The position numbers were made by a program, and so were the translations under genes. A model generated the notes under the pieces. It was not told where the DNA came from and ran no database searches. It saw only the letters and a list, made by a program, of their open reading frames with translations. A DNA stretch of 64,000 nucleotides, taken from positions 131,243,430-131,307,429 of the forward strand of contig CM073908.1 in NCBI GenBank assembly GCA_037176705.1, in the 5' to 3' direction. The stretch is from Molossus alvarezi (Eukaryota; Chordata; Mammalia; Chiroptera; Molossidae). Of this stretch, positions 11,331 through 24,363 are shown piece by piece. Each line of letters starts with the position of its first letter. The first letter of the stretch is position 1.

Positions 11331-11372
11331 TCTGTCCTTGTGTGCAATTTCTCTGCTGCTTGCTATTCTTTT

Positions 11373-11840
11373 TCAGCAGGTTTATGTTTCTGACAAACAT
11401 GGTGTATATAAGGTATGAAACGTGATGTTTTGATACATGCATGCACTTTGAAATGATTACTACAATCCAAGTATTCAAAGTATCACCTCCCATAGTTCCC
11501 ATTTGTGTGTGTGTGTTGTGAGAAATCCTGCCATTGTCAACAACTTGAATGAGCCTAGACTGATATTATGCTAAGTTAAATAAGACAGCCACAGAGAGGC
11601 AAGTATCACATGATCTCTTATATGTGGAGTCACAAACAGCATTCAAATGTATGGCAACATAGAGTTGAATGATGTTACCACAGGCCGGGGTGTGAAGGAA
11701 AAGGGGCGATATTTGGCCAATGGAAAAATCAGTTCAGGATACCTACTGCATACCGTGGTGACCGTGGTTAAGAATAATGGATTATGTACTTGAAATTTGC
11801 TAATACAGTAGATCTCAAGCGCTCTCGCCATTCTATTGTC
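11373..11840. mobile_element. Old L1 3' end, partly inverted (copy 1)
   Basis: 11373-11510 reads as the antisense of an L1 3' UTR (ACGTGATGTTTTGATAC-type). 11545-11830 reads as the sense L1 3' end (GTATCACATGATCTCTTATA, then ACTTGAAATTTGCTAATACA). This inversion is typical of twin-primed L1 insertion. The same element is present at 41799-42266. Confidence 0.7.
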
Positions 11841-12032
11841 ATTCCTTTCCTACATTTTATTAAGGTGACTATTTAAAAAAGCCCAGTGCTCACCAAGAAA
11901 GTAAGTCTCCCGTGGTTATTAGGACAATCTCTGGACTCATACCAGCTCATCAGGCGAGAACTTTGGCCCTGGCCTGACATTACCCCAGTGGTCCTGTCAT
12001 GTGGGCTCTGAAGTGCTGCCTCTGGTTCCTTC

Positions 12033-14860
12033 CGTGAAGCAGTACCAAGTTTTCCTTCCAGGGTGCCCTGGAAGAATCAGGGGTTGCCTTTAAAACCTTT
12101 TCTATGCCCTGGCCAGTTTGCCTCAGCAGTTGGAGAGCCGGCCCTTGGAACAAAGAGTCGCAGGTTCGATTCCAGTCAGGGGCACTTACTTGGCTTGTGG
12201 TTCATCCCCTGTCCTGGTCAGGGTCTTGCGGGAGGCAATCAGTCAATGTGTCCCTCTCAAGTTGATATTTTTCTCCCCCCCCTCTTTTCCCCTCTCTTTC
12301 TCTCTCTTTCTCCCTCTCTCTCCTTCTCTCTTACTCCAGCTTAAGATAAATAGAAAAATATCCTCAGGTAAAAGTTAAAAAAAATATTTCCTCTCTCCAC
12401 TCTCAATTTGCCTTTATTGCCAGCTACACATAAATCTCAACCTCAAGAGTATCTCCCTACCTGCCCCCACAAAGTTCTAGTTCAACACTGACTTAGGATC
12501 TCTCAGGGGGTTGTTATTTTTGTTCTTTTGCTGCTATTTCAGTACCGTTTTTGTTATTCTTTCTTTAATTTTTCCAGGGCTGATTTGAGGTAGTGAGAAA
12601 CAGCAGCCTGAGTTTGGTTGTCACCTTTGCAGTGCAAGTAAGGCATTAAGTCTGTAAATATATTCTGGAGTATTGACGTATTTAGAATATTCTCTTTCCC
12701 TTCAATAAACATAGTATTCTGCCCTGAGTCTTCTTTCCATAAGCCTATCAGTAAGTTGTTACCGTTGCCCCCAAGAACTTGTACACTTCTGCTTGGTTTT
12801 CTGTTAGGTATGTTTTGTATATTATTGTTGTTGTGAATGGTATATTTTGCATCACATGTTCTGATTTGTTAGTGATTTTGTTTGGCCCGAGCTTGATTTT
12901 TTATTGCAATCTTTCATACATAAGTGTGCTAAAGTTACTATCACTGTTCATTTTTCTTCACCAATTCCTATTTTTCAATAAGGAGGTCATATTTTTACCA
13001 TAATTATCTCTTTCTTTGCACTATTCTCACCTCCTTCTTACTTTATTATTTGTATTCCTGTGCCATAGCTGTGTACTGGCTAGGTATTTTTTTGAGTGGT
13101 CAACTGTGCATTTTATACCAGATATCTTTGTCCTTCTATGAACACTATTGGTTATGTTCATGTTTCACAATGTTTATATTCATTGCATCATTTGCAAAAT
13201 GAAAATTCTATCGTAATGCAAATTTACTAAAAGATATTATCAAGAACCTATGTGAATTTTTGTCAAGGACTTTTACTCCTACACATTGACAAATCTGTTT
13301 TGTTTGTTTTGTTAGTTATTTTTTTTAACCCATTTTTGCTAATGGAGTGATTTCCAGTTGACAGTATTTCCTAATGACTACTAACTGCTATGTTGGCAAT
13401 ACTGTGAATTTATTTACGATGTTAGTATTCATGTTAGTGAGGTTGTCTTTCTGTGTTGTTATAATGAGAGATCCTCATCTGGTCTTTGTATGAAGAGTGG
13501 TAGCCGGTTACAATGTTTGAATAGCTTCCAATTTTTTTGTATGGTTGAGAAAAGTTTATATGTGATGAAGATGTGTTTTTTTTCTTGTGCCATTTGGTGT
13601 TATCAAGTACCCAAACCTGGATGGACTTGCAGTACTTCAATGTACCCTTGGCACAGAGTGTAGCTTCTGTTTGTAACATGTTGATTGGAGATTTCTGTTT
13701 CTCTGTGGACCTCGTTAGCCATTTATATCTTGCCTAACATGGTCCATTTCACTTGAATTTTTATATAAAAGGCATAATTTTTAAATAAAATCCTCTTATT
13801 GTAGATATTCTCAAACATATACACTGGTACAGAGAAAGGAACTTTGAACCCAGTTAACTGTCATGCCTTATCAACAATCCCCCATTTTTATAAGAAGAAT
13901 CTTGTTCATGTTAAGGTTATGTATTTGTTTCATTATTGGCAAGCACAGTCGAGAGGTAACAATATGCACTTCCATGAGGAGATACATGATGTCTCTTTCT
14001 CCTTTGTGGTGATGTTGGTGGTCATCTTTATCCATCACTCCAAGAGCAGCTGCAGCATGTTAATCCTATAATTCTAAAATTCTTTTGAGTTTATTACCTG
14101 AAATTCTCCTTTAGGTAGAACTTTGTCCTTGTCTGCCTTTCGTTGGCTTGAGATATTGCTAATCCTTCTTTAAACTGTTCTCTTCTAATTACTTATTTCC
14201 TTCTGCACCTAAACTTTTTAGTTTCATTTTTTGGGGATCATTCATTACTTCTTATTTCATGTATGTTTGTAACAGTTATAAATTGTTATATAAATTATTT
14301 CAAAGAGCTAGCTTTCCCTAGTTGTTGGCTCTACTGTCTTCTAATTCATTGTTTTGCATTCACCTTATTATTTCCTATCTTCTACTTCTTTGTGTTCAAT
14401 ATGCTATTGTTTCTCTAGCATTTTGTATGGTTTTGATGTTTTAAACAATTTTTCTGATAAAACTATTTAATGCAATTAATATCCTTGTAAGCACCACATG
14501 TGCTGTTTCCAACAACAGTGCTAAAGACCTACGTGTAGTGGTCACCTTTTTACAAGTTGAACATAACTCTCTTCATGCTCTAACAATTTTTTGAATGTGT
14601 GTGTGATTGTGCGATCCAACACTTGGACACGAACAGTTATTTGAAGAAATTTCAGGCCCTTGGGCTGCTTTGCTGTTATATTTTACTTATTAATGACTGA
14701 AGAATTTTTAACAATTTTTACTGCGAGTAATAGTTGATTTTTCATAAATTAGAAAAAGGTGTGACATGAAAAATTTCTTTAAAATAATTAGCCTACTATA
14801 AAATTCAGATTACCCAGAAAAAGAAACTACTCTGAATATATAACACTGAGAGGAGTTTTT
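12033..14860. repeat. Diverged continuation of the duplication, copy 1
   Basis: Colinear with 42459-44850 but much less alike (about 70-75% by eye). Matching landmarks are CAGCCTGAGTTTGGTTGTCA (12604 and 42718), a CTGTAAATA...CAATAAACATA segment, GCACTTCCAT followed by AGGAGATA (13967 and 44068), and CTACTGTCTTCTAAT. Much of it looks like an old L1 in antisense orientation. No gene seen. Confidence 0.7.
12106..12386 (+). mobile_element. VES-type tRNA-derived SINE
   Basis: The head GCCCTGGCCAGTTTGCCTCA is followed by a B-box-like AGGTTCGATTCC, a pyrimidine-rich middle and a short A-rich tail. It is absent at the matching place in the second block, so it inserted after the two copies separated. 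Confidence 0.85.
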
Positions 14861-14863
14861 TTC

Positions 14864-17600
14864 ATGGACCTTACTTTTCAATCTGTTTCAAATGTACAGA
14901 AAAATTGGGCAAAAATTATAGAGAGTTTCCTTATACCCTCTCACCTCCTGCCCCAGGGATTTTCTCCTATGTTTATCATCTCTTCTTGGCATTACTGTCG
15001 TATATTTGTTACAATGAAACAGCCACTACTGGTGCATTATTTTTAAACTAAGTACACAGGCTTACATTAGGGTTTACTCTTTGTGTTGTACATCCTGTGG
15101 GTTTGGGTTTGACAATGTATGTTGACATGTATCTGTCATACAAAGTAATTTCACTGCACTAAAACTCTCTTCTCCTTTACTTATTCATCCCTCCATGCCT
15201 CTGAACTCCTGATCTTTTCTACTGCATCCATAGTTTAGTCTTTTAAGAATGTCATATAGTTGAAATTATATAGTACATAGCATTTTCAGTTGGGTTACTT
15301 TCACTTAGTAATATTCATTAGGGGTCCTCCATGTCTTTTCATGGGTTGATAGCTAGCTCATTTATTTTAATTTTGATAGCTCATTTTATTGATTGTTGCA
15401 CCATATCTCATTGTACACAGGTACCACAGTTTATTGATCCATTTATCCACTGAAGGACATGTTTGTTTCCCAGTTTTGGCAATTATGAAAAAAGCTGCTA
15501 AAGCATTTGTGTGCAGGCTTTTTTATGGACACAATGTTTTATCTCCCTTCAGTAAACACCAAAAAGTGCAGTTGATGCATTGTTATGGTAAGAATATATT
15601 TCCTTTTCAAGATTTCACCAAACTGTCTTCCCATTTGGCTGCACCTTTCTGCATTCTAACCAGCAGGGCATGAAAGTTCTCGTAGATCAGCATCTTTTCT
15701 GACATTTGGTATTGTCAGTGTTTTAGGATTTATTCATTTCAATAAATGTGCACTGATGTCTTTTTGTTTTAATGTGCAGTTTTCTAATGACATATGATGT
15801 TAAGCATCCTTTCTTGTGCATATTTGTAGAAAATTGGTTTAATTTATTCTTAAATATTTGATCAAATTCACCACTGTGCCCATCTGGTAATGTTTTCTGT
15901 TCTGGGAATATTTATTAATTATTGATCAATTTCCTTAATAGAGATAGGTCTAGTCAGATATGCATTAAAGATTGTTATATTTTCTTGGACTATTTGCTCC
16001 TTTATGATTATGTAATGCTTCTCTTTAACAGAGATAGTTTTACTGGATCTCAATTCGTCCTTGTGTGAAATAAATAGGCTTCTTCCTTTTCTTTTGTATT
16101 AGAATGAAATATATTTTTACATCACTTTAATCGACCTGTATATTTATATTTCAGGTGGTTTAATCAAAGAAACCAAATAATATTGTTTTGTTTGTTTTTT
16201 ATCTCCTCTTACAAGTTCTGTATTTTAATTGTTATATTTAAACTACTGAGTACTCATTTAATCAGTAGTATACTTGTATTATTATCTAACATGCTGGTTA
16301 ATATTTTTTATTTGTTGCCATTGTTCTTCTTCTTTCTTTATTTTTTTTTATCTCTTTTGCTACTTTCTCAGGTTTTAATTGAGCAGTTTACTTGATTCCA
16401 TCTTCTCTCCACTTTATCATATCAATTATACCAATTTATTTACTTTTATAACAAATTCCCTAGTGTTTGCAGTAGATATTTATGAGGGGGCTAAAGAAAT
16501 ATTGAGACATTTCCTCTCACTTTCCAAGTTCCTCTGAGTGGGCTAATCATCAAATTAAGACCGACAGATTAACAAGAGAAAATCAAATTTTGAATACATT
16601 CATTTGGAAATTCACATATGCATAAAAATTCAGAAGACACTGGGGCAACATTTGGGTATATAAGATATTTTAGACAAAGGTGTAAAGGGGGGGGAGATTA
16701 GATTTCAACATTAAGAATAGGCAAGTTACAGGTATTTGAGGAAGAAAGGAACACATAAGGTTGAAAACTCAGAAACAAAGGGATATGAGGTATCTAGCCA
16801 ACAAACACCTGCCTAGAGTCTTCTGTTTACTACCATACACATTTAAAATAAGGCTGAGGTAGAACAAAGATCACCTTCCCAAAACAGGTTTCTGTATCTG
16901 ACTTGTGTTTTTTAATAAATGACTTAAAATTAAGTATGCCAGAAAGGCAGATTCAGAGTGGCAAAACTTTGGTCCCTTCACAGTATAAATTTACAACTAA
17001 TCCAAGTCCACTTTCAATGATACACTATCAATTCATAGGTAGTGCCAAGTCCTCTGTCCTGTTGCTTATTATATTGCTGTCATTCATTTCACTTACTCAT
17101 AAGGTATCATCACTGAATACATTGCTGTTACTATTATTCTGAACTGTTTGTTTTCTGTAGATCAAATAAGAAATTTAAGTAATGTTTTATATTACTTTAT
17201 TCCATCTCTAACACTCTTCCTGTTTTTATGTAGATCTGAGTCTCTGACTTTTATCATTTTCCTTCTCTCTCAAGAACTTCTTCAACCCTTTCTTCAAAGG
17301 CATTTCTGTTGACAAATTATCTGAGTTTTTGTTTTCTGAGAAAGTCTTTTATTCTTCTTTACTTTAAAGTATAATTTCACTGGATATAAAATTTTAGGTT
17401 TTTCATGTTTTTTTTTTTTTTTTCTTTTTCTTTTTCAATACTTCAAAGCTTTAGGAAAACTCTCTCCTTGAGTGCTTGGTTTATGAAGAGAAGGGCAGTA
17501 TAGCATGTTTCTTTGTTTCTCCATAGATAAAATGCCTTCTTTGCTGGTTCTTTTGACAATTATATATACAAAAATTTATAAATCAGAAAAGGTTTTGCAA
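14864..17600 (-). mobile_element. Old L1 remnants in antisense orientation
   Basis: Typical antisense L1 phrases are present: the TTTATCCACTGAAGGACA stretch at about 15440, GGTATTGTCAGTGTTTTAGG at about 15710, a segment like the reverse of ORF2 near 15950-16050, and the GAGAAAGTCTTTTATTCTTC part near 17340. They are decayed and interrupted, with no long frame. 16480-16900 is not recognised. Confidence 0.65.
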
Positions 17601-17919
17601 ATTATTGAAATATATTTCTTTACTGTTCCTATCCCCATAACAGTTTGTTCTGTTTTGTTTAGATAGATGAGGAATGGCCATTGATTTTTTTCCTTGCCAA
17701 GGTAAAATAAAAAATCCAGTATATACAAGGTAATTCTCAGTGAGTCAGCCAAAATACCTTTTTGCTAATGTTTCAAAATGGTTATTTAATATTTACGCAT
17801 ATTTGCTGTGGCAACCACCAAGATGAATAGCTAAAAATATAAAAGAATAATGTCTTTCCTTGTTGGGTTTTCTACAGTTTGGATAGAGTATTTCCAGGTA
17901 TAGATTTTTTGCTCTTTAT

Positions 17920-18600
17920 ACTGCTATGTTCTCGATGGGGTGCCCCCTGTGTCACTACCTATTGCTGGTGGAAGTGGGATTCTTGCGATATCACAAGAAA
18001 ATAAATTCTCTGAGACTCACACAGGAGAATGAGTGATATTTATTTTCAAGGAAGTAAACCCCTGGTTTTCCAAGGTCCCATTTTCCTCCATCCCGCCATG
18101 GGAAGAGTCCAGCTGTGTCTTCAGCATGGCTAAGATCAAAGTTACTGCCCAGTATCTGTTCCATAACAAAGCACAGTCCAGTCCATCATCTGGCTAGTTT
18201 AGTTTTTATTCGCAGATGCATTCCAATGGGTATAGGGTCATGGGACTGCCTAGGCCATATGGCAGGTGTCAGTGGATCATGGGGCAAGTTAGTGCAAGAA
18301 AGCAGGAGCAATGCAAGAGGAACAAGAGGGCCAGAACTCTTTGTCTCAGAGTTGTATCCAGGAGGTTAACCCATGGAATCTTCAGGATTGCCAGCTCTTG
18401 TTGTGGCATTGACTGCCCTCCTCCCACATACCCCCAGGCAATCCATGATTTTCCAGGCTAGACTGACAGGCAAGCACCTTCCCTATGTCTCTATAACTTC
18501 ACTGTGCATGCGCTCATCTTCCTCTTTGTTTGATCCCTTTCTCCATTGATTTTCAGGGAATGGACCCGTGGTTTTCTAGGGAGTGTGAAACATGCAGCTT
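17920..18600. other. Unclassified, less AT-rich block, possibly an LTR
   Basis: This segment interrupts old L1 and differs in composition. It contains a minus-strand AATAAA (near 18040) and a mixture of sequence typical of LTRs, but I could not find its ends or a match. No gene. Confidence 0.3.
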
Positions 18601-19155
18601 TCTTTTTAACCTGACCACATCAGCATGCTTATAATGTCTGGCCTTCCATTTGATCTCTTCCAATTTTAATATTAGCTAACTAATTATATAGAAAACTCTT
18701 GGCAGTCTCAGAACTTTTTGGATTTATGGTTTAGTGTTTGTCATTAATTTTGGAATATTCTTAGTCATTACTATTTCATATATTTGTGCTATTTTTTTTC
18801 TTTCTCCTTCTTGTAGTATTTCTTTCACACATATGTTATATGTTTCTTCATTATTCCAGAGTTCTTTTCTCTTTTCTCTTTTCTATTCTTTACATTTCGG
18901 TTGAAAATTCCTATTGACCTTTTTTTTTTTAAGTTTAGTGATGTTTTCCTAACCTATGTTCAGCTTATTGACAGTGTTTGTATTTCTAGTATTGATTTTT
19001 ATTCTTTCTTTGAGTTTACTTTTGTCTACTTACATTACCTACCTATTTTGGCACATTGTTCACTTGTCTACTTGTTTCATTATATCCTTAAGCATGTTAT
19101 CCATAGTTATTTCAGATTGCTCGTATGATCATTTTTAAATGTCTGATTCTCAGAT
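18601..19155 (-). mobile_element. Old antisense L1 fragment
   Basis: T-rich sequence with phrases similar to the reverse of L1 (TTTGTGCTATTTTTTTTCTT, CATTATTCCAGAGTTCTTTT). Low confidence; no gene. Confidence 0.4.
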
Positions 19156-21122
19156 TACATGATATTCTACATAGAGAACCCTAAAGACTCCATCAGAAAT
19201 CTACTATGTGTAATAAATGAATTTATAAAAGTAGCAGGATACATTATTAACACCAGAAATCGATGGCATTCTTGTACACCAATAATGAACACTCAGAAAG
19301 GGAAACTAAAAAAAAAAAATCCCGTTTACCATTGCAACAACAAAAATAATAATAATAAGATACCTAAGAATAAACTTAACCAATGAGGTAGAAGAACATT
19401 TCTCAGAAAACTATAGGACATTGGAAAAATAAATAGAGAAAGGTATATAAAACTGGAAACATATGCCGTGTTCATAGATTGGAAGAATCAACATCACTAA
19501 AATGTCCAGACTACCCAAAGCAATCTACAGATTCAAAACAATCCCTACTAAGTACCAGTGGCATATTTCACAGATCTAGAAATAATGATCCAAAAGTTTA
19601 TAGGGAACAAAAAAACTCCAAATAGCCACAGCAATCTTGAAAAAGAAAAACAAAGAGGGATCACAATTCCAGATATCAAATTATACTACAAAGCTATCAT
19701 AATCAAAATAGCCTGGGACTGGCACAAGAACACATATGTAGATCAATTGAACAGAACAGAGAACCCAGAAATCGGCCCAAGACAGTATGCCCAATTAATA
19801 TCTGACAAAGGAGGCAACAGCATACAATGGCGAAAAGAGAGTCTCTTCAATAAATGGTGTTGGGAAAATTGGACAGGAACATGCCAAAACATGAAACTAG
19901 GCCACCAACTTACACCATGTACAAGAATAAACTCGAAATGGATAAAAGACTTAATTGTAACTTGTGAAACCATAAAAATCCTAGAAGAAAATGTAGGCAA
20001 AAAAAATCTCAGACCTGATACATAGCGGAATTTTTACTGATACATCGCCCAGGGCAAGGGAAACCAGGGAAAACATGAATAAGTAGGACTACATCAAACT
20101 AAAAAGCTACTGCACAGCAAAGGAAACTAGCCTCAAACCGAAAAGGAAACCCACACTCTGGGAGAACACATTTTCCAATGATACATCAAATAAGGGGTTA
20201 ATATCCAAAATATATAGAGTACTCATACAACTCAAGAAAAGGAAGACAAATAACCCAATTAAAAAAAAAAATGGCTAAAGACCTGAATAATCACTTCTCC
20301 AAACAGGACATACAAATGGCCAGAAGACTTGAAAAAATGCTCAATATCTCTAATCATCAGAAATATGCAACTTAAAACGATTATGAGATATCACCTCAAA
20401 CCTGCCAGAATGGCTGGCATTAACAAGTCATGAAACAACAAGTGCTGTGGAGGGTGTGGAGAAAGGAGTTCTCTAGTACCCTGCTGGTGATACTGCAGAT
20501 TGGTATAGCCACTATGGAAAACAATATGGTGTTTCCCCAAAAAATTAAAAATGGAACTGCCATTTGACCCAGTGATCCCAATTCTAGGAATATATCCTAA
20601 GAAGCCTGAAACACCAATCAAAAAAGAATATATGCACCCCTTTGTTCACAGGAACACAATTTACAATTGCTAAGATCTGTAAACTGCCCAAGTAACCATC
20701 AATGGATGAGTGGATACAAAAGTTTTGGGACATAAACACAATGGAATACTATGCAGCTGTAAGAAAGAAAGATCTCTTATCCTTGGAATGACCTAGAGAG
20801 TAGTATGCTAAACTAAATAAGCCGGTCAGAATAGACAAGTATCACATGATCTTACTTATTTGTGAAATATAATGAACAAAATAAGTTGATGAAGAAAATA
20901 GACCCAGAGACATAGAAGCAGGGATCAAACTGACAAACCTCAGAGGGGTGGGGAGGGAGGAGATAAACCAAAGAACTTATATGCATATCTACATAACCAA
21001 TGGACATAGACAACAATACTGTGAAGGTGGGACGAGAGTGGGGAGGAGGCTGTCAATGGGGGGGGGCGGACATCTGTAATCAAAATAAATTAATTTAAAA
21101 AGAGAAAAAAATAAAATAAAAG
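19156..21122 (+). mobile_element. 5'-truncated L1, ORF2 C-terminal part and 3' end
   Basis: Sense L1: the segment with CCTAAAGACTCCATCAGAAA begins near 19180. ORF2 phrases follow (a 155-residue open piece at 19558-20025), and the cysteine-rich C-terminal region is reached near 20440 with frameshifts. The 3' UTR ends in a G-run and an A-rich tail at about 21100. It cannot be active. Confidence 0.85.
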
Positions 21123-21178
21123 TAATTTTCACATTTTAAATGTCACAATGCTTACAATGGTGAAGATGGAGCATTATG

Positions 21179-21438
21179 TTTTCTTTTTTTTTTTTTTTAA
21201 TCCTCACCCGAGGACATTTTTCCATTTTTTGTACAGTCAGAGTGGGAGGGAGAGAGAGGAAGAGAGAGAGAGGGAAACATCGATGTGAAAGGGACACATC
21301 GAGTGGCTGCCACCCGCACGACCAACCAGGGCCGGGGACAAACTGCAACCGAGGTACATGCCCTTAGCGGGAACCAAACCCGGGTCTCTCCGGACTGCAG
21401 GCAGACGCTCTAACCGCTGAGCCAAACCGGCCAGGGCT
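21179..21438 (-). mobile_element. VES-type SINE, minus strand
   Basis: A poly-T start and AATCCTCACCCGAGGACAT (reverse tail) run to the end CCGGCCAGGGC (reverse head). The purine-rich middle is typical. Confidence 0.9.
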
Positions 21439-22660
21439 ATGTCTTCATTTTTAAAGCCACGTGAGCTTTGTGTGGGATGCAAATTCCCCACCTGCACACA
21501 CACACACACACACACACAAAATTAGGAACCTATCCTAGGTCTCTTCAGTTGCTGAAAACATTTATTAAACTGTATGATGGGATGGGAAGTCAGGTATCAG
21601 TAGACACATCAAGAAGAGCTCTCTAAAGGGAGAAGAATGGGGTCCACACAGAGGCTACAGCAAGAGAAAAGTGAAGCAAAAGAGATGTTAGGAGAGAAGG
21701 AGAGTCTCTTCAAAAGCCCAGCAGAGAAGAAGAAATATAACACAGGGAGAGAAAGTTCCTGGAAATGTACTGAGTCCATGAATTCCTCTGAGCCACTGAA
21801 GCCACCAGTACAGCAGAGAACAGTGCATCAGGGACACCCCTAAAACATTTTGCTGTACTCACTATAAGACTGAGGTGATAACAGGCTATATCCATTACAG
21901 TGTTCCTGTTTACATGTTTAAAGAGCCAAGAGAGACATAGAGGGCTCTCTCGGTCTCTCCAGTTCCCCTGGGACTCACATGCTCCACTAGGTCTCATGTG
22001 CTCTCTCTCCAGAGCTCTCTTCTTGTGTGCTCTTGCTCTGCCATGCTCTGTCTCTCTGTTGGTCTCTCCCTTTAGCTCTCTGGCTCTTAGCTCCCACCCC
22101 TAGTTCTCACACTCCCAGCCCCTAGCTCTCTTACTCTCCCTCTTGCTCTCTCCCTTGCTCTCCAACACTCCCCCAACTCTGGAGCTCTCCTCCTAGCACT
22201 TGGGCTCCAGTGCTATATCTGGCATGCTCAGGATCAGTAGTCCTAGCTCTCTCTTTTACTTCTCGTTTTAGGAAAAAAAGCAGTGCTAGGCAATGGCATT
22301 GGTTCTCACTTTATGGGCCCCAATAAGTAAATAGCATCATATTTTTTATCATCTTTTTGCATCGGATGATACAAAGGGAGGGATAAATGTTTGGATCCAA
22401 ACAAATCGAGCTACAACACTAGCACATTTCACACTTACTCCATGTTGAGATCTACTTGCAATTTCTAATCTCATTTTTCCATCTTGTTTTAATCATTTTT
22501 ATTTCTAATTGTTACATTATCTTACTGTAAAGTGGTTTTCATGTAAACATCCTAAATTTGTTTCTGGGACAATTGGGAGACAACTATGCAATTTAATAAT
22601 CTAGGTAGGATTATAAAGGGAAGAGAAAAGGTGTATGAAATGGCATGGAAATATATTTGT
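21439..22660. other. Unclassified sequence with CT-rich AGCTCTC repeats
   Basis: No gene. (CA)n lies at 21497-21520. From about 21930 to 22260 the sequence is dominated by irregular AGCTCTC/TTGCTCT units. It might be an LTR or a degraded simple repeat; I cannot decide. Confidence 0.4.
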
Positions 22661-22663
22661 AAG

Positions 22664-22907
22664 CTTTTTTTTTTAAATCCTAACCCTAAGACATTTTTCC
22701 ATTTTTTGTTCAGACAGCGTGTGAGGGCGAGAGAGGGAGAGAAAAACATCGATGTGAAAGGGACACATCCAGTGGCTGCCACCCACATGACCAACCAGGG
22801 GTGGGGACAAACCACAAATGAGGTATGTGCCCTTAGTTGGAACCAAACCTGGGTCTCTCTGGACCACAGCCTGACAGTCTAACCGCTGAGCCAAGCCCTC
22901 CAGGGCC
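22664..22907 (-). mobile_element. VES-type SINE, minus strand
   Basis: Same family as 21179-21438: a T-run, AATCCTAACCCTAAGACAT, a purine stretch and an ending of CCAAGCCCTCCAGGGC. Confidence 0.88.
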
Positions 22908-24313
22908 AATTTTGTAAGGTTGACAAAAATATGAAGCCAGTGTATTGGAAATGTGAAAAGAATATAACCAATATAAGGTTGTATGCTAACTATAAATAAA
23001 TAAGAAATAAATTTTTTAAAATCATTTAAGCAATAGAGATGTAAAATAGAGAAATGTAATTTCAGATGATATGAGGATTGTTATACTTTGACGTTCAAAT
23101 CAGAATAAAATACAGAAGACTTAGGAAATTTGCTTCTGGAGAAATGGAGGTTCAGGGACACAGAAACAGAATATCTAATGTCCATCTGAGAAATTCACAA
23201 AACAGAATATTGAGCAGCTAAAAGCATAGGAAACTGTCCATGTTCAGCAAGGAATATATAATGCAGGGTTGTAGAAATCTAGAATGAAAGAACATATAAT
23301 CTAATCATCAGAAGAATAAATGGGGCAACAAATGTTTTAAATCTTCTACAAGGGCATAATAAAGAAAGTAGATGATAAAAGGGAAATGAAGGAAGGGTTT
23401 TTATTTGCAGGAATAAAATGCTGGTTGAAATATAAAATGGTATTAGGGAAATTACTTGTGTTTTTCATTGTATTTTACATTTGTGGACAATGTAGACACA
23501 CTTGTAAAAAGAAAAAGTAAAATATTATGGGAATTACATTACAAAGTAATATGTATATGTCTTCTACATCAGAAAATCTGAACAATCATCTTTGGTCCAA
23601 AGCCTCTGGTAAAACATAGGGATTAATGAGTCCTGGAAAGTGGGCCATGGTGTAAAAAAGAGACAAAAAACTAAAAAGGCATACTGGAGAAAAGTCAGTA
23701 TGATTCTTTAAAAAAGGGAAACAACTTATGCCCAAGTAGAAAATCATGAGGCACCAAATAATGAGATTATATCAATTATATCAACAAAATAATCAATGCC
23801 TTTGTTAGGAGGAAAATTTATGAATGAAAACTTTAAGAATGAAGAATGTTGAAACCGGACAATAAGTACTTGAGATGTAGCTAAGAACTGGAAAGGTAAC
23901 ACTATTTACAGAAGAGAAGAATTAGTTCTTTGAAAGGCTTACTTTAAAAAAATAATGCACATATAATACACATCTACTCTTATGCTTTGTTTGGAAAAAA
24001 AAATTGCTGCAGGAAGATTAAAAGCCATTCATATTTATTCTATGAAAATGTAGGAAAGGATCACATTTATGCATGTAATAAACAGTTTGGCTTCATACGT
24101 CTAGTCAAATGGCATACTTACAGAAGAAAACCTAAACCATACTCTAAATTGAAAGACACACACACCCACATACACATATGTGGGAATTTGCCCAAAATGT
24201 TGCTATTTTTATGAGGAAAAACATAAGATTCAAAGTTACTTTTTAAAATAAAGGATTGTTATCTAATTTCTGTATTTCTTCATCACATCTATAAAATACA
24301 GCAGCTATTTGAA
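22908..24313. other. Unique-looking AT-rich stretch
   Basis: No gene, RNA or repeat family recognised. The open frame at 23987-24214 has no recognisable similarity. Confidence 0.4.
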
Positions 24314-24316
24314 AAA

Positions 24317-24363
<47 letters not shown>
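24314..24363. repeat. (GAAA)n microsatellite
   Basis: About twelve perfect GAAA units. Confidence 0.97.

Larger units (their letters stand above)
1..12032. repeat. Segmental duplication block, copy 1 (A1-B1)
   Basis: This block matches 30421-42458 in the same orientation with an offset growing from 30420 to 30426. Position 1 pairs with 30421, so the left end is cut by the window. It carries MAGE genes A1 and B1 with all their flanks. Identity is uneven: about 98-100% over most of it, clearly lower around 1390-1560 (roughly 75-80% by eye) and around 2820-2930, and almost perfect from about 8015 to 12032. The right edge is abrupt at 12032/12033, where similarity falls to a much lower level. 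Confidence 0.95.

Noticed and set aside
10048..11425. Several 105-168 residue plus-strand frames in the GC-rich island
   Set aside because: High GC removes stop codons by chance. The same frames recur in copy 2 only because the DNA is identical, and there are no domains.
12118..12180. tRNA gene suggested by the AGGTTCGATTCC B box
   Set aside because: It belongs to a tRNA-derived SINE with a pyrimidine-rich body and A-tail; no cloverleaf is expected. The same applies to the other SINEs.
21237..21515. 92-residue minus-strand frame with Ser/Leu-rich end
   Set aside because: It is simply the SINE body and the (CA)n repeat translated.
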